Under the pieces are notes generated by a model, which saw nothing but the letters and a program-made list of their open reading frames with translations, searched no databases and was not told the DNA's origin. A stretch of 64,000 nt of DNA from Nocardia sp. CC227C. GTDB taxonomy: Bacteria > Actinomycetota > Actinomycetes > Mycobacteriales > Mycobacteriaceae. The stretch is taken from NCBI RefSeq assembly GCF_030767025.1, contig NZ_JASITE010000012.1, positions 186,001-250,000 on the forward strand, written 5' to 3'. Below are positions 51,715-60,915 of this stretch, in pieces (within the stretch, counting starts at the first letter, position 1; the number at the start of each line of letters is the position of its first letter). The translations under genes and the position numbers were made by a program.

Positions 51715-52063
51715 AACAGATGCTACTCGCGTTTGCTACCGAGTCCGTGCCGATATCCAATCGGAGTGTGAGTGTCGATGCCCCCGGGTAGTCTCCCGGT
51801 AAGACAAATGGATCGGCCTGTTCCGGAGGGTGATATCGGCGTTTCGCGAATGCGGCCTCGGGCTGTTCGCTTCTAGCGAAACCGCAGGTCGTGTTAGCGA
51901 GAACACAAAGAAACATTCTCGGGAACAAAGCCCCCGTCCCGAACGTCTGACAAAGTAGTCATAGCCACTGCTGGGAAGTAGCGGTAGCGAGCTCACGGAG
52001 AGGTCCGTGAGCCCCACACCAGGCGAACGGTGTGTGAGCACCCGGAGCCAGGACGGAGGAGTC
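51715..52063 (+). other. 349-nt gap with a structured 5' leader before the DUF7455 gene
   Basis: The last 100 nt hold successive hairpins: a weak stem at 51965-51984 (CCACTGCT/AGTAGCGG with one mismatch), a perfect 9-bp stem GCTCACGGA/TCCGTGAGC at 51991-52012 with loop GAGG, and CACACC/GGTGTG at 52015-52034. The ribosome site GGAGGAG lies about 20 nt after the last stem. The upstream part (51715-51950) is AT-richer, with several candidate -10 boxes, but no gene. It may be a regulatory leader; not a match to a riboswitch I recognise. Confidence 0.5.
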
Positions 52064-52258
52064 ATGCCAGGAACCCTGACTAGCACCCCACTGACCGCGG
52101 TCGACCGTTGCGACCGCTGCGGGGCAGGCGCGCGCGTGCGCGCGACCCTTCCCGGTGGTGGAGAGTTGCTCTTCTGCCAGCATCACGCCAATGAGCACAT
52201 GGATCGTCTTCGTGAGCTCGAAGCCGTGATCGACACGGAGTCGGCACCGGCGCTGTAA
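52064..52258 (+). CDS. DUF7455-type small zinc-ribbon protein
   Basis: 64 residues from ATG 52064, which follows GGAGGAG; a longer frame to 52007 is ignored. Two metal-binding pairs: TAVDRCDRCGAGARVRATLPGG and LLFCQHHANEHMD (CxxC and CxxH). The family is conserved in Actinobacteria as a tiny hypothetical protein, often near sigma-factor genes. Function unknown. It is flanked by a structured leader and a strong terminator, so it is an independently expressed single gene. Confidence 0.85.
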   Translation: MPGTLTSTPLTAVDRCDRCGAGARVRATLPGGGELLFCQHHANEHMDRLRELEAVIDTESAPAL

Positions 52259-52330
52259 TCAGCTCCTCCGCCTCGCGGTACATGAACGCGAGGGGTCCGC
52301 TCGACAACTGAATCTTCCCAACAGAAAACC

Positions 52331-52364
52331 CGACAGCGGGCGACCACACGGTCGCCCGCTGTCG
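52331..52364 (+). terminator. 15-bp perfect terminator hairpin
   Basis: CGACAGCGGGCGACC (52331-52345), loop ACAC, and GGTCGCCCGCTGTCG (52350-52364) form a perfect stem 72 nt past the DUF7455 stop and just before the SNF2 gene. AAAA precedes it and TGCTCTC follows. Confidence 0.85.
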
Positions 52365-52382
52365 TGCTCTCCGCCCGCCGAC

Positions 52383-54176
52383 TTGACACGAACCGAATCG
52401 AGGTGTCCCCTGTCCGCCATCCACGTCACCTACCTGCCGGACCGGCACATGTTCGCCCTCTGGACCTGGGCCGGAACCGCCCCCGGCGCCGGCCCGCGCG
52501 GGATCGGGGAGCGGGAGACCGTCGCGCTGGCCGTGCCGTCCGGGCGGCGGATCGAGATCGCCGAGGTCGAATGCGCGCTGGTCGAACCCGAGCGACTCCC
52601 GACGCTGACGCTGCCCGGCCTGGCGACATCCGGCCGCGCATGGCTGGCCGCGCTCACCGACACGCCCGGCCCGCTGCCCGCCGCCGCGCACGCGGTGCCC
52701 AATGCGGCCGGGACGGCCGTGGTGTCCGCCGACCGGGCGCTGCGCACCCTGCGGGAGACGGTGGCGCTGGCCGGCGAACTGCGCTCGGGCCTGAAGGCGG
52801 AACTGCGGCCGTACCAGGCCCGCGGCATCACCTGGCTGCGGGAGACGACCGCCGCGCACGGCGGCGCGGTGCTGGCCGATGAGATGGGCCTCGGCAAGAC
52901 CGTGCAGGCCATCGGCTTCCTGCTGGGGCGGGCGAGCGAGGGGCCGCAGCTGGTGGTGTGTCCGACCTCCCTGGTCGGCAACTGGGTGCACGAGATCGAA
53001 CGATTCGCACCCGGCCTGCGCGCCGTGGCCTGGCGGGGCGGGCAGCCGCCGCGCGCCACCTCGGACACGGTGGTGGTCACCGGCTACCCCACGCTGCGCG
53101 GACACGGCCCCGCCCTGGCCGCATCGCACTGGTCCGCGGTGGTATTCGACGAAGCGCAGGTCTTGAAGAATCCGCGCACCCAGGTGGCCAAGGCGGCACG
53201 GGCCATCGACGCCGCGGTACGGGTGGCGCTCACCGGTACGCCGGTGGAGAACCACCTCGACGAACTGTGGGCGCTGCTCAACCTGGTGGTGCCCGCGGAG
53301 TTCACCCACCGCGCGCAGTTCCGGCGGCGATTCGTGCGGCCCGTGCACGAGGGGTCGGCCGAGGCGGTGCTGCGGCTGCGCGACGCCATCGAACCGGTGC
53401 TGCTGGCGCGGCGCAAGGCCCAGGTGGCCGCGAGCCTGCCGCCCAAGATCCACAGCGATCTGGTCTGCGATCTGACCGCCGAACAGGAGCGGCTCTACGA
53501 CCGACTGCTCGATCGCGCCGAGGCGGCGGGCTTCGGTTCCGGCGCGCAGCGGCACACGCGCGTGCTGGCGGTGCTCACCGAGCTGAAGCAGGTGTGCAAC
53601 CATCCCGGGCTCGTCACCGGTGAGCTGGACGAATTGTCCGGGCGCTCGGGCAAGTTCGACGTGTGCGCCGATATTCTCGCCAACAATGTGGAGGTCGGCG
53701 CGCCGACACTGGTGTTCACCCAGTACCGGCGCACCGGGGAGCTGCTGGTGCGGCTGTGCGCCGAGCGGTTCGGGGTGGCGGCCCCGTTCTTCCACGGCGG
53801 GCTGAACCAGCAGGAGCGCGCCGAGATCGTGCGCCGATTCCAATCCGCCGACGGCCCACCGGTTCTCGTGCTGAGCCTGAAGGCGGCCGGGACGGGGCTG
53901 ACGCTCACCCGGGCGGCGGATGTGGTGCATTTCGACCGCTGGTGGAATCCGGCGGTGGAGGCGCAGGCATCCGATCGCGCGCATCGCATCGGACAGACCC
54001 GCACCGTCACCGTGACCACGTTGACCTCGGGCACCACCATCGAGGAGCACATCGCGGGCATGCACGATCGCAAATCGGCGCTCACCGACCTGTCCGATGC
54101 CGCCGGGGTGGCGACCCTGGCCCGCCTCGACGACGACCGACTCATGGAACTGCTGCGCCGGAAGCGAGGCAACTGA
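52383..54176 (+). CDS. SNF2-family DEAD/H ATPase, short form
   Basis: DNA-translocating SNF2/HepA-type ATPase. The two RecA lobes are complete: Walker A region AVLADEMGLGKTVQAIGFLLG, Walker B VVFDEAQVLKNPRTQVAKAA, motif III ALTGTPVENHLDELW, and lobe-2 motifs LVFTQYRRTGELLV, LKAAGTGLTLTRAADVVHFDRWWNPAVEAQASDRAHRIGQT. Only about 130 residues precede the ATPase, against 300-500 usually. No ordinary start fits: TTG 52383 or CTG 52410 (GAGGTG before it). The partner SWIM gene follows 1 nt after the stop. Likely role in DNA repair or remodelling. Confidence 0.9.
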   Translation: MTRTESRCPLSAIHVTYLPDRHMFALWTWAGTAPGAGPRGIGERETVALAVPSGRRIEIAEVECALVEPERLPTLTLPGLATSGRAWLAALTDTPGPLPAAAHAVPNAAGTAVVSADRALRTLRETVALAGELRSGLKAELRPYQARGITWLRETTAAHGGAVLADEMGLGKTVQAIGFLLGRASEGPQLVVCPTSLVGNWVHEIERFAPGLRAVAWRGGQPPRATSDTVVVTGYPTLRGHGPALAASHWSAVVFDEAQVLKNPRTQVAKAARAIDAAVRVALTGTPVENHLDELWALLNLVVPAEFTHRAQFRRRFVRPVHEGSAEAVLRLRDAIEPVLLARRKAQVAASLPPKIHSDLVCDLTAEQERLYDRLLDRAEAAGFGSGAQRHTRVLAVLTELKQVCNHPGLVTGELDELSGRSGKFDVCADILANNVEVGAPTLVFTQYRRTGELLVRLCAERFGVAAPFFHGGLNQQERAEIVRRFQSADGPPVLVLSLKAAGTGLTLTRAADVVHFDRWWNPAVEAQASDRAHRIGQTRTVTVTTLTSGTTIEEHIAGMHDRKSALTDLSDAAGVATLARLDDDRLMELLRRKRGN

Positions 54177-54177
54177 T

Positions 54178-54729
54178 ATGCCCGACAACGAATTCGGTTT
54201 CACGACCTGGGGCATGGACTGGGTGCGCCTGGCCGAACCGCTCTCGGTCACCAGACCCGAACCGCTGCTCCCCCGCGCCCGCAGCATCGCCCGGCACGGC
54301 GGGGTGCGGACGGAGATCGAGCACACCGTGGTGCGCGCCACCATCCACCGCGGTTCCGAGGCGTCGGTCACCTACCTGGAGTTCGCGCCGCTGACCGGGG
54401 CCGCCACCCGCACCATCGCCGAACTCGTCCCCGCCGGTGCGCTGACCCCGACCGACGAGATGCACGCGGCGATCCGCGCCACAGGCATCACCCTGGCACC
54501 CACCCTCACCAGTGCGGACTGCTCCTGCCGCGCCCGCACCACGCGCTGCGTCCACATGCTCGCCACCTGCTACACCCTCGCTCGCATGGTGGACGAGAAT
54601 CCCTGGCTGGCCCTGGACCTCCAGGGCTACCGCACGGGCGGCGCGACCGAGGAGGGCCCGGAGCCCGCCCCGGCCCGCTGGACCCCCATCGACAGTCTCG
54701 ATCCCGCCCGGTTCTTCGACCTCGCCTGA
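54178..54729 (+). CDS. SWIM zinc-finger domain protein
   Basis: 183 residues. The SWIM motif CxC...CxH reads ADCSCRARTTRCVHMLATCYTLARMVDENPWLALDLQGY. The first half begins FGFTTWGMDWVRLAEPLSVTRPEPLLPRARSIARHGG and includes two beta-rich repeats with V-R-A-T-I-H. The gene starts 1 nt after the SNF2 stop, a standard pairing in actinobacteria. SWIM proteins bind DNA or proteins; here it is probably an accessory subunit to the SNF2 ATPase. Confidence 0.92.
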   Translation: MPDNEFGFTTWGMDWVRLAEPLSVTRPEPLLPRARSIARHGGVRTEIEHTVVRATIHRGSEASVTYLEFAPLTGAATRTIAELVPAGALTPTDEMHAAIRATGITLAPTLTSADCSCRARTTRCVHMLATCYTLARMVDENPWLALDLQGYRTGGATEEGPEPAPARWTPIDSLDPARFFDLA

Positions 54730-54882
54730 CTACGGTCGGCGCGGCTGGGCGACCGTGGAAATCACCGTCGCGCATCCCCGCGTCTCCCAGGAGCACGGCG
54801 TGCGCGATGGCGACTTCGCCCATCCGTGGGGCGACCATCCCGCTTCTCCCAGCCGCTGGGCCGAGTCGCGACCGGCCGCGGG

Positions 54883-55623
54883 TCAGGCGTTCGTTCCGCT
54901 GTCGACCGTGAGGAACGCGCCGGTGACGCTGCGGGCGGAATCGCTCGCGAGATAGGTGACGGCGGCGGCGATATCGGTGGCCGCACCGAAGCGGCCCAGG
55001 GCGGTGAGCTGGACCTGCCCCACGGCGTGATCGCTGTCGGCCGGGTTCATATCGGTGTCGGTGGAGCCGGGCTGGATGAGATTGACGGTGATGCCGCGCG
55101 GGCCGAGTTCGCGGGCAAGGGCTTTGGTGAAACCGTTGAGGGCCGATTTGCTCAGGTTGTAGAGCGTCAGTCCGCCGAATGGCGCGTGCTCGACCAGGTT
55201 GGTGCCGATGCTGATGATGCGGCCACCCTCGGTCAGATACTTCAGCGCGGCCTGCGCGGCGACGAACGGGGCGCGGGCGTGGATGTGCAGGGCGTTGTCG
55301 ATCTCGTCGACGGTGAACTCCTCGAACGGCTGGGCCGGGAAGATGCCCGCGTTGTTGACCAGCACATCGAGCCGGCCGAGCTCGGCGGCGGCGCGGTCGA
55401 CGGCGGCGGCCACCGCGATGGCGTCGGCGCTGTCGGCCCGAATGGCCACGGCCCGACGACCCAGCGCCTCGAGTTCGGCCACCATGTTCTTCGCCAGCAC
55501 CTCATTGGCCTGATACGTCAGCGCCACATCCGCGCCCGCGACGGCGAGCGCGCGGGCGATCGCCGCGCCGATCCCCCGGCTGCCACCGGTCACCAGCGCC
55601 ACCTTGCCCGTCAGATCCGACAT
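54883..55623 (-). CDS. short-chain dehydrogenase/reductase
   Basis: 246 residues, classical SDR. Cofactor motif VALVTGGSRGIGAAIARAL, NNAG in VLVNNAGIFP, catalytic Ser/Tyr/Lys in SIGTNLVEHAPF and TLYNLSKSALNGF (Y-x-x-x-K), then PGSTDTDMN. It is likely NADP-dependent from the absence of an acidic residue after strand 2. Divergent from a TetR regulator across 109 nt with two operator-like sites, so it is probably the controlled gene. Confidence 0.94.
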   Translation of the reverse strand: MSDLTGKVALVTGGSRGIGAAIARALAVAGADVALTYQANEVLAKNMVAELEALGRRAVAIRADSADAIAVAAAVDRAAAELGRLDVLVNNAGIFPAQPFEEFTVDEIDNALHIHARAPFVAAQAALKYLTEGGRIISIGTNLVEHAPFGGLTLYNLSKSALNGFTKALARELGPRGITVNLIQPGSTDTDMNPADSDHAVGQVQLTALGRFGAATDIAAAVTYLASDSARSVTGAFLTVDSGTNA

Positions 55624-55643
55624 CGGAACCCTCCATCACTTTT

Positions 55644-55718
55644 TGTGTCGATCAGTACATAAATACCCAAGCAGAGGCCGGGCGGTCGCGTCAAGGGGTA
55701 TATTTAACGATCGACACA
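55644..55718. promoter_or_regulatory. inverted TGTGTCGATC sites for the TetR gene
   Basis: TGTGTCGATC (55644-55653) and its reverse complement GATCGACACA (55709-55718) face each other in the divergent SDR-TetR region, 56 bp apart. Each lies near one gene start. They fit half-sites or two weak operators for the adjacent TetR regulator. Confidence 0.5.
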
Positions 55719-55732
55719 GAAAGGAGTTCGCC

Positions 55733-56335
55733 ATGGCGGAACGCGGACGGCCACGGGCGTTCGACCGCGACATCGCGCTGCGGCGCGCCATGGAGGTGTT
55801 CTGGGAGCACGGCTACGAGGGCGCGTCCATGACCGACCTCACCACCGCCATGGGCATCAACTCCCCCAGCCTCTACGCGGCCTTCGGCGGCAAGGAGGCG
55901 CTGTTCCGCGAGGCCGTCGCGCTCTACGGCCGCACCGAGGGCGGCCTGACCGAACGCGCCCTGCGCGAGGAGCCCACCGCCCGCGCCGCCATCGAGGCCA
56001 TGCTGCGCGACAACGCCCGCTCCTACACCACCCCCGGCTCCCCGCGCGGCTGCATGGTGGTGCTGGCGGGCTCCACCTACACCACCCGCAATACCGCCGT
56101 CCGCGACTTCCTCATCGAGATGCGCAGGAGCACAACCGAAGACATCCGGCGGCGGCTGGAACGCGGTGTCGCCGACGGGGATCTGCCGCCGGACACCGAC
56201 GTCGACGCCCTCGCCGCCTTCTACGCGACCGTGCTATACGGGCTGTCCATCCAGGCCCGCGACGGCGTGGACGACAGCGAGCTGCAACGCTCCATCGACA
56301 CCGCCATGGCGGCCTGGCCGGTACCGGCACCCTGA
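55733..56335 (+). CDS. TetR-family transcription regulator
   Basis: 200 residues from ATG 55733, with AAGGAG 5 nt upstream. N-terminal HTH: RPRAFDRDIALRRAMEVFWEHGYEGASMTDLTTAMGINSPSLYAAFGGKEALFREAV, typical of the TetR_C_16/AcrR-like group. The C-terminal domain has RGCMVVLAGSTYTTRNTAVRDFL. Likely repressor of the divergent SDR gene and of itself. Converges with an APC permease gene 34 nt downstream. Confidence 0.94.
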   Translation: MAERGRPRAFDRDIALRRAMEVFWEHGYEGASMTDLTTAMGINSPSLYAAFGGKEALFREAVALYGRTEGGLTERALREEPTARAAIEAMLRDNARSYTTPGSPRGCMVVLAGSTYTTRNTAVRDFLIEMRRSTTEDIRRRLERGVADGDLPPDTDVDALAAFYATVLYGLSIQARDGVDDSELQRSIDTAMAAWPVPAP

Positions 56336-56369
56336 CCGCGAATCCGCTGCCGCCCGGCGACTTCCAGCC

Positions 56370-57920
56370 TCAAACGCGCGGCGACATATCCGATTCGACG
56401 ATGCGCTCCGAGGGCTCGGGCAGCCGCCGCGCCAGCACCTCGCCGCGGAAGAACGGCGGCATGGACCTGGCGAGCAGCAGATACAGCGGAATGCCGAGCA
56501 GCAGGGTCCCGACGCCGAGCAGGAACACACCGCCGATCTGCCAGTGCGGCGGGAAGGGCAGCGTCCAGGCGGAATCGCCGTAGTCGGCCTGCCACGAGGT
56601 GACCGCCGTCCAGCCCGCCGCGAACAGCAGCATGCCGCCACCCAGCGCGGGCAGCACCCCCTTCATGACGAGAGCCCTGCGGTCGGAGGGGAATTCGTGC
56701 CGGTACAGCCAGGCGCAACCGACACCGGTGAGGCCGTAGTAGACGCCGATGGAGATACCGATCGCCGTCACCGCGTCGGCGATGAGCCGCCCGCCGGAGG
56801 CGAAGTTCAGCGCCACGTAGAGCAACACCGACAGCGCACCGAACACCACCGTCGACACGATCGGGGTGCGGAAGCGTGGATGGATACGGCCGAACGCCTC
56901 CGGCAGCGCCCGGTGCAGCGCCATGGAGTAGGTGGTGCGCGCGGTCGGCAGGATCGTGGTCTGGGTGGAGGCCGCGGCGGAGGTGAGCACCATGAGGAAC
57001 AGCAGGTGCACCAGGAACGAGCCGACCGGCCCCGCACCGAACACCGCGGTGCCGAGCGCGCCGAGCACATCGTCGACGTGCTCCGGATTGGCCAGCCCGA
57101 GCCCCTCGGTGCCGTCGCCCGCGAACGCCTGTGCCGCCACCGTCACCACCAGGTACAGCGCGACGAGGGTGATGGTGGACAGCACCGCCGACCGACCCGG
57201 CGTACGGCGCGGATCCACCGTCTCCTGATTCACCGAGACCGCCGAATCCCAGCCCCAATAGATGAACACCATGAGCAGCAGCGCGGTCACGAAGTCGTTG
57301 AACGAGCCGATGGCGAACGGGTCGAACCACTCCCAGCTCGGCGTCGCCGCCCCCGCCGCCGCGTGCCCGAGGAACACCCGTACCAGCGCGACCACCGCGA
57401 ACAGCACCAGGATTACGAACTCGATGGCCAGCAGCCAGGACTGCAACCGCGCCGACACGTCGATCCCGGCCACCGCCACCGCGGTCATGACCACCAGATA
57501 GACAATCCCCAGCAACAACACCCACCAGCTGGTGGCATCCGATCCGATCCCCTCGGCCCCCACCAGCAGGAAGGTGTACTGCGCGCTGATCTGGGCCAGG
57601 CTCGCCATCACCAGCAGATCCGACACCACGATCGCCCACCCGGCCATCCATCCCGTGAACGGCCCGAACGCCCGCGTCGCCCACACGAAGCTGGTCCCCG
57701 GATCCGGTTCCACCGCATTGAGATCCCGGTATCCGATGGCCACCAGCAGCATCGGCACGAACGCCAGCAGCACGATGACCGGAGCCTGCAACCCCACCGC
57801 CGCGACCACCAGGCCGAGCGTGGCGGTAATGCTGTACGCGGGCCCGGCGGAGGCCACACCGATGACGACGCTGGACGCCAGGGAGAGCGCACCCGACCGC
57901 AGGGTGCTCGGAGAAGTCAC
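56370..57920 (-). CDS. APC-family amino acid permease
   Basis: 516 residues, 12 or more helices. Begins STLRSGALSLASSVVIGVASAGPAYSITATLG, then GYRDLNAVEPDPGTSFVWATRAFGPFTGWMAGWAIVVSDLLVMASLAQISAQY, and in the centre VFIYWGWDSAVSVNQETVDPRRTPGRSA. Substrate is not determinable from the sequence. No linked metabolic gene; it starts 51 nt after the helicase gene on the same strand. Confidence 0.92.
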   Translation of the reverse strand: MTSPSTLRSGALSLASSVVIGVASAGPAYSITATLGLVVAAVGLQAPVIVLLAFVPMLLVAIGYRDLNAVEPDPGTSFVWATRAFGPFTGWMAGWAIVVSDLLVMASLAQISAQYTFLLVGAEGIGSDATSWWVLLLGIVYLVVMTAVAVAGIDVSARLQSWLLAIEFVILVLFAVVALVRVFLGHAAAGAATPSWEWFDPFAIGSFNDFVTALLLMVFIYWGWDSAVSVNQETVDPRRTPGRSAVLSTITLVALYLVVTVAAQAFAGDGTEGLGLANPEHVDDVLGALGTAVFGAGPVGSFLVHLLFLMVLTSAAASTQTTILPTARTTYSMALHRALPEAFGRIHPRFRTPIVSTVVFGALSVLLYVALNFASGGRLIADAVTAIGISIGVYYGLTGVGCAWLYRHEFPSDRRALVMKGVLPALGGGMLLFAAGWTAVTSWQADYGDSAWTLPFPPHWQIGGVFLLGVGTLLLGIPLYLLLARSMPPFFRGEVLARRLPEPSERIVESDMSPRV

Positions 57921-57971
57921 CGGACAAGGCTAATAGCAACCCTGTCGCAACCGGCAATCGCGACGCCGCGG

Positions 57972-59741
57972 CTACATCCTGCGCAGTGCGGCGATCCGCT
58001 GCTCGAGCTGGTCGGCGGTCGCCAGCGCCGTGGGCGGTCCCCCGCATTCGCGCCGCAGCTCGCCGTGAATCACCCCGTGCGGCTTGCCCGTCCGATGATG
58101 ATGCATCGCCACCAGACTGTTCAGCTCCCGACGCAGTTCCCCGAGCCGGTCGGCGGTCGCCGCCCGCTCGGTGGCCGCGGTGATCCCGGCCCCCGATTCC
58201 GGTCGCACCGCGGTGTCCACCGCCGCACTGCGCTCCTGCAACTGCCGGGTCTGCCGATCGCGCAACAGCGCCCGCATCTGATCGGCGTCGAGCAGCCCGG
58301 GAATGCCGAGGTAGTCGGCCTCTTCGTCGCTGCCCGCGAAGGTCGCGGTACCGAAGGAGTCACCGTCGTAGATGACCTGGTCGAGTTCGGCGTCGGCGGC
58401 GAGGGCGACGAATGCGCGCTCCTCCTCCCCCGGCTCGTCCTTCTGCCGGTTGGCGTCGATGAGCAGTTCGTCCTCGAGGGCGCTGGCCTCCCGATGCGGT
58501 TTGCCGATCACGTGGTCGCGCTGGATCTCCAGCTGCGCCGCCAGGTCGAGCAGCACCGGCACCGACGGCAGGAACACGCTCGCGGTCTCCCCGGGTCTGC
58601 GCGCACGCACGAACCGCCCGATGGCCTGCGCGAAGTACAGCGGCGTCGATGCGGAGGTGGCGTACACGCCCACGGCCAGCCGCGGCACGTCGACGCCCTC
58701 GGACACCATGCGCACCGCCACCATCCACGGGTCGGTGTTCCGGCTGAACTGGTCGATGCGGTCGGAGGAGCCCGGATCGTCGGAGAGCACGACGGTCGGC
58801 TTGCTGCCGGAGATGTGCTCGATCAGTTCGGCGTAGTCGCGGGCCTTCTCCTGGTCGGTGGCGATCACCAGGCCGCCCGCGTCCGGCATGCCGGTGGCGC
58901 GCAGTTGCCGCAGGCGGGTGTCGGCGGCGGTGAGCACCTTCGACATCCAGTCACCGGCGGGGTCGAGCGCGGTACGCCAGGCGCGGGCGGTGTGTTCGAC
59001 GCTCAGCGGTTCACCCAGGCGGGCCTGATACTCCTCGCCCGCGCTGTCGCGCCAGTGCGCGTCGCCGCTGTAGGCGAGGAAGACCACCGGACGCACGACA
59101 CCGTCCGCGAGGGCCTCGGAGTAGCCGTAGGTGTGGTCGGCGCGCGACTTCTCGAAACCCGACTCGTCGGGTTCGTAGCTCACGAACGGAATCTTCGAAT
59201 CGTCGCTGCGGAACGGCGTACCCGTCAGCGCCAGACGTCGGGTGGCGTCGCCGAACGCCTCCTCGACCGCCTCGCCCCAGCTCTTGGCGTCACCGGCATG
59301 GTGGATCTCGTCGAAGATCACCAGGGTGCGCCGGTTCTCGGTGCGCACCCGATGTTTGAACGGATGCGAGGCCACCTGGGCATAGGTGACCACCACACCG
59401 TGGTAATCCGACGATGTGGAGCCCGTTGAGTTCGAGAAGTTGGAATCGAGTTGCAGTCCGCTGCGCTGCGCCGACGCCGCCCACTGGTGTTTGAGGTGCT
59501 CGGTCGGCGCGACCACGGTCACCTGGTCCACGGTGCGGTCGGTGAGCAGTTCGGCGGCGATACGCAGCGCGAACGTGGTCTTACCGGCACCGGGCGTGGC
59601 GACCGCGAGGAAGTCCCGTGGCTTCGACGTCAAATACTTGGTGAGAGCCCTACGCTGCCATGCACGAAGCGAACCGCCACCACCCGAAGTCACTCGGAAG
59701 AGATTAGCGACCGCGACCGACACCGCACCAATTCGACACAT
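57972..59741 (-). CDS. DEAD/DEAH-box ATP-dependent helicase
   Basis: Superfamily 2 helicase, 589 residues. Q-like N-terminal segment GGGSLRAWQRRALTKYLTSKPRDFLAVATPGAGKTTFALRIA (Walker A APGAGKT variant TPGAGKT), Walker B LVIFDEIHHAGDAKSW, motif III LALTGTPFRSDDS, motif VI YFAQAIGRFVRARRPGE. A ~150-residue C-terminal extension is charged (AATADRLGELRRELNSLVAMHHHRTGKPHGVIHGELRREC). ATG 59741; GTG 59723 possible. Divergent from the YihY gene. Related to type III restriction and RadD-type helicases. Confidence 0.92.
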   Translation of the reverse strand: MCRIGAVSVAVANLFRVTSGGGGSLRAWQRRALTKYLTSKPRDFLAVATPGAGKTTFALRIAAELLTDRTVDQVTVVAPTEHLKHQWAASAQRSGLQLDSNFSNSTGSTSSDYHGVVVTYAQVASHPFKHRVRTENRRTLVIFDEIHHAGDAKSWGEAVEEAFGDATRRLALTGTPFRSDDSKIPFVSYEPDESGFEKSRADHTYGYSEALADGVVRPVVFLAYSGDAHWRDSAGEEYQARLGEPLSVEHTARAWRTALDPAGDWMSKVLTAADTRLRQLRATGMPDAGGLVIATDQEKARDYAELIEHISGSKPTVVLSDDPGSSDRIDQFSRNTDPWMVAVRMVSEGVDVPRLAVGVYATSASTPLYFAQAIGRFVRARRPGETASVFLPSVPVLLDLAAQLEIQRDHVIGKPHREASALEDELLIDANRQKDEPGEEERAFVALAADAELDQVIYDGDSFGTATFAGSDEEADYLGIPGLLDADQMRALLRDRQTRQLQERSAAVDTAVRPESGAGITAATERAATADRLGELRRELNSLVAMHHHRTGKPHGVIHGELRRECGGPPTALATADQLEQRIAALRRM

Positions 59742-59816
59742 CACAGTTGGGTGGTTCCCGACACATTGGCAGGTCGTAAGGCAACCGCAACCCCGGTGGG
59801 CGATGCTGTAACCACC

Positions 59817-60881
59817 ATGAACGAACGCGCTGGCCCTTCTGCGACATCCGCCGCACCGAGTGGCGTGCTCGTGCGTGTCGCCGCCGCCGTGCGCCGGATC
59901 TGGGAACTCGTCGCCCATGTGGCCGTGAAGGCGTGGGACGACTCGATTTTCGCCAAATCCGCCGCGGCGGCGTTCTGGCAGACGCTGTCGCTGGCCCCGC
60001 TGCTGCTGGGCCTGCTCGGCAGCCTCGGCTACGTGGGCGGCTGGTTCGGCCCCGACACCGTCCAGATCGTGGAATCCAAGGTGATCAGCTTCAGCCGGAA
60101 GCTGTTCAGCCCCAGCGTGGTCGACGATCTCATCGCGCCGACGGTCAACGACGTGCTGTTGCGCGGCCACGGCGGGGTGGTGTCCTTCGGCTTCGTGCTC
60201 TCGCTGTGGGCGGGTTCCTCGGCCATGGCCACCTTCGTGGACGCCATCACCGCCGCGCACGGTCAGGCCGATGCCCGACATCCGGTGTGGCAGCGGCTGT
60301 TCGCGCTGCTGCTGTACGCGGGCTTCCTGGTGGCCTCGGTGCTCATCCTGCCGCTGGTCGCGCTGGGACCGGCCCTGGTGGGCCGCGCACTGCCGGAGAG
60401 CTGGCGCGAACCCGGGCTGCGGCTGGTCGACAGTTTCTACTACCCGGGCACGGCGCTACTGCTCATTGTGGGATTGACCACCCTGTACAAACTGGCCCTG
60501 CACCGCACCCTGCCGTGGCACCGGCTCTTCGGCGGCGCGCTGGTGGCCGGGGTGTTCTTCATGGCCGCCAGTGAGGGCCTGCGCCGCTACCTGACCTGGG
60601 TCACCCGCACCGGCATCAGCTACGGCGCGCTCGCCACCCCGATCGCCTTCCTGCTGTTCACCTTCTCCCTCGGCTTCGCGGTGATCCTGGGCGCGGAGTT
60701 CAACGCCAGCGTGCAGGAATTCTGGCCCGCCCGGCAGACCCGCTGGGCGCAGTTCCAGCAGTGGCTGGCGCGGCGCCGCCGTCGGCTGGCCGAGGACTTC
60801 GGCCCCGGCGACGGCGATCCGGACACCGATCTCCCGCCACCGCGGCCACCCGCGGACCCCCAGCCCGTGCGAACGGTCTGA
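59817..60881 (+). CDS. YihY/BrkB-family membrane protein
   Basis: 354 residues from ATG 59817. Six or so hydrophobic helices: AAAAFWQTLSLAPLLLGLLGSLGYVGG, SLWAGSSAMATFVDAITAAHGQ, FALLLYAGFLVASVLILPLVALG, and YGALATPIAFLLFTFSLGFAVILGAEFNASVQEF, matching the YihY (RNase BN-misnamed) family. The tail is basic then Pro/Asp-rich. Function unknown; it is a conserved inner-membrane protein. It shares a 75-nt divergent promoter region with the helicase gene. Confidence 0.9.
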   Translation: MNERAGPSATSAAPSGVLVRVAAAVRRIWELVAHVAVKAWDDSIFAKSAAAAFWQTLSLAPLLLGLLGSLGYVGGWFGPDTVQIVESKVISFSRKLFSPSVVDDLIAPTVNDVLLRGHGGVVSFGFVLSLWAGSSAMATFVDAITAAHGQADARHPVWQRLFALLLYAGFLVASVLILPLVALGPALVGRALPESWREPGLRLVDSFYYPGTALLLIVGLTTLYKLALHRTLPWHRLFGGALVAGVFFMAASEGLRRYLTWVTRTGISYGALATPIAFLLFTFSLGFAVILGAEFNASVQEFWPARQTRWAQFQQWLARRRRRLAEDFGPGDGDPDTDLPPPRPPADPQPVRTV

Positions 60882-60915
60882 ACGTCGCCGGACCGATCGT
60901 CGACCACCCGCGCGA

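Noticed and set aside
55604..55732. 43-codon N-terminal extension of the TetR gene
   Set aside because: It runs through the operator region; ATG 55733 has AAGGAG and begins at the conserved domain.
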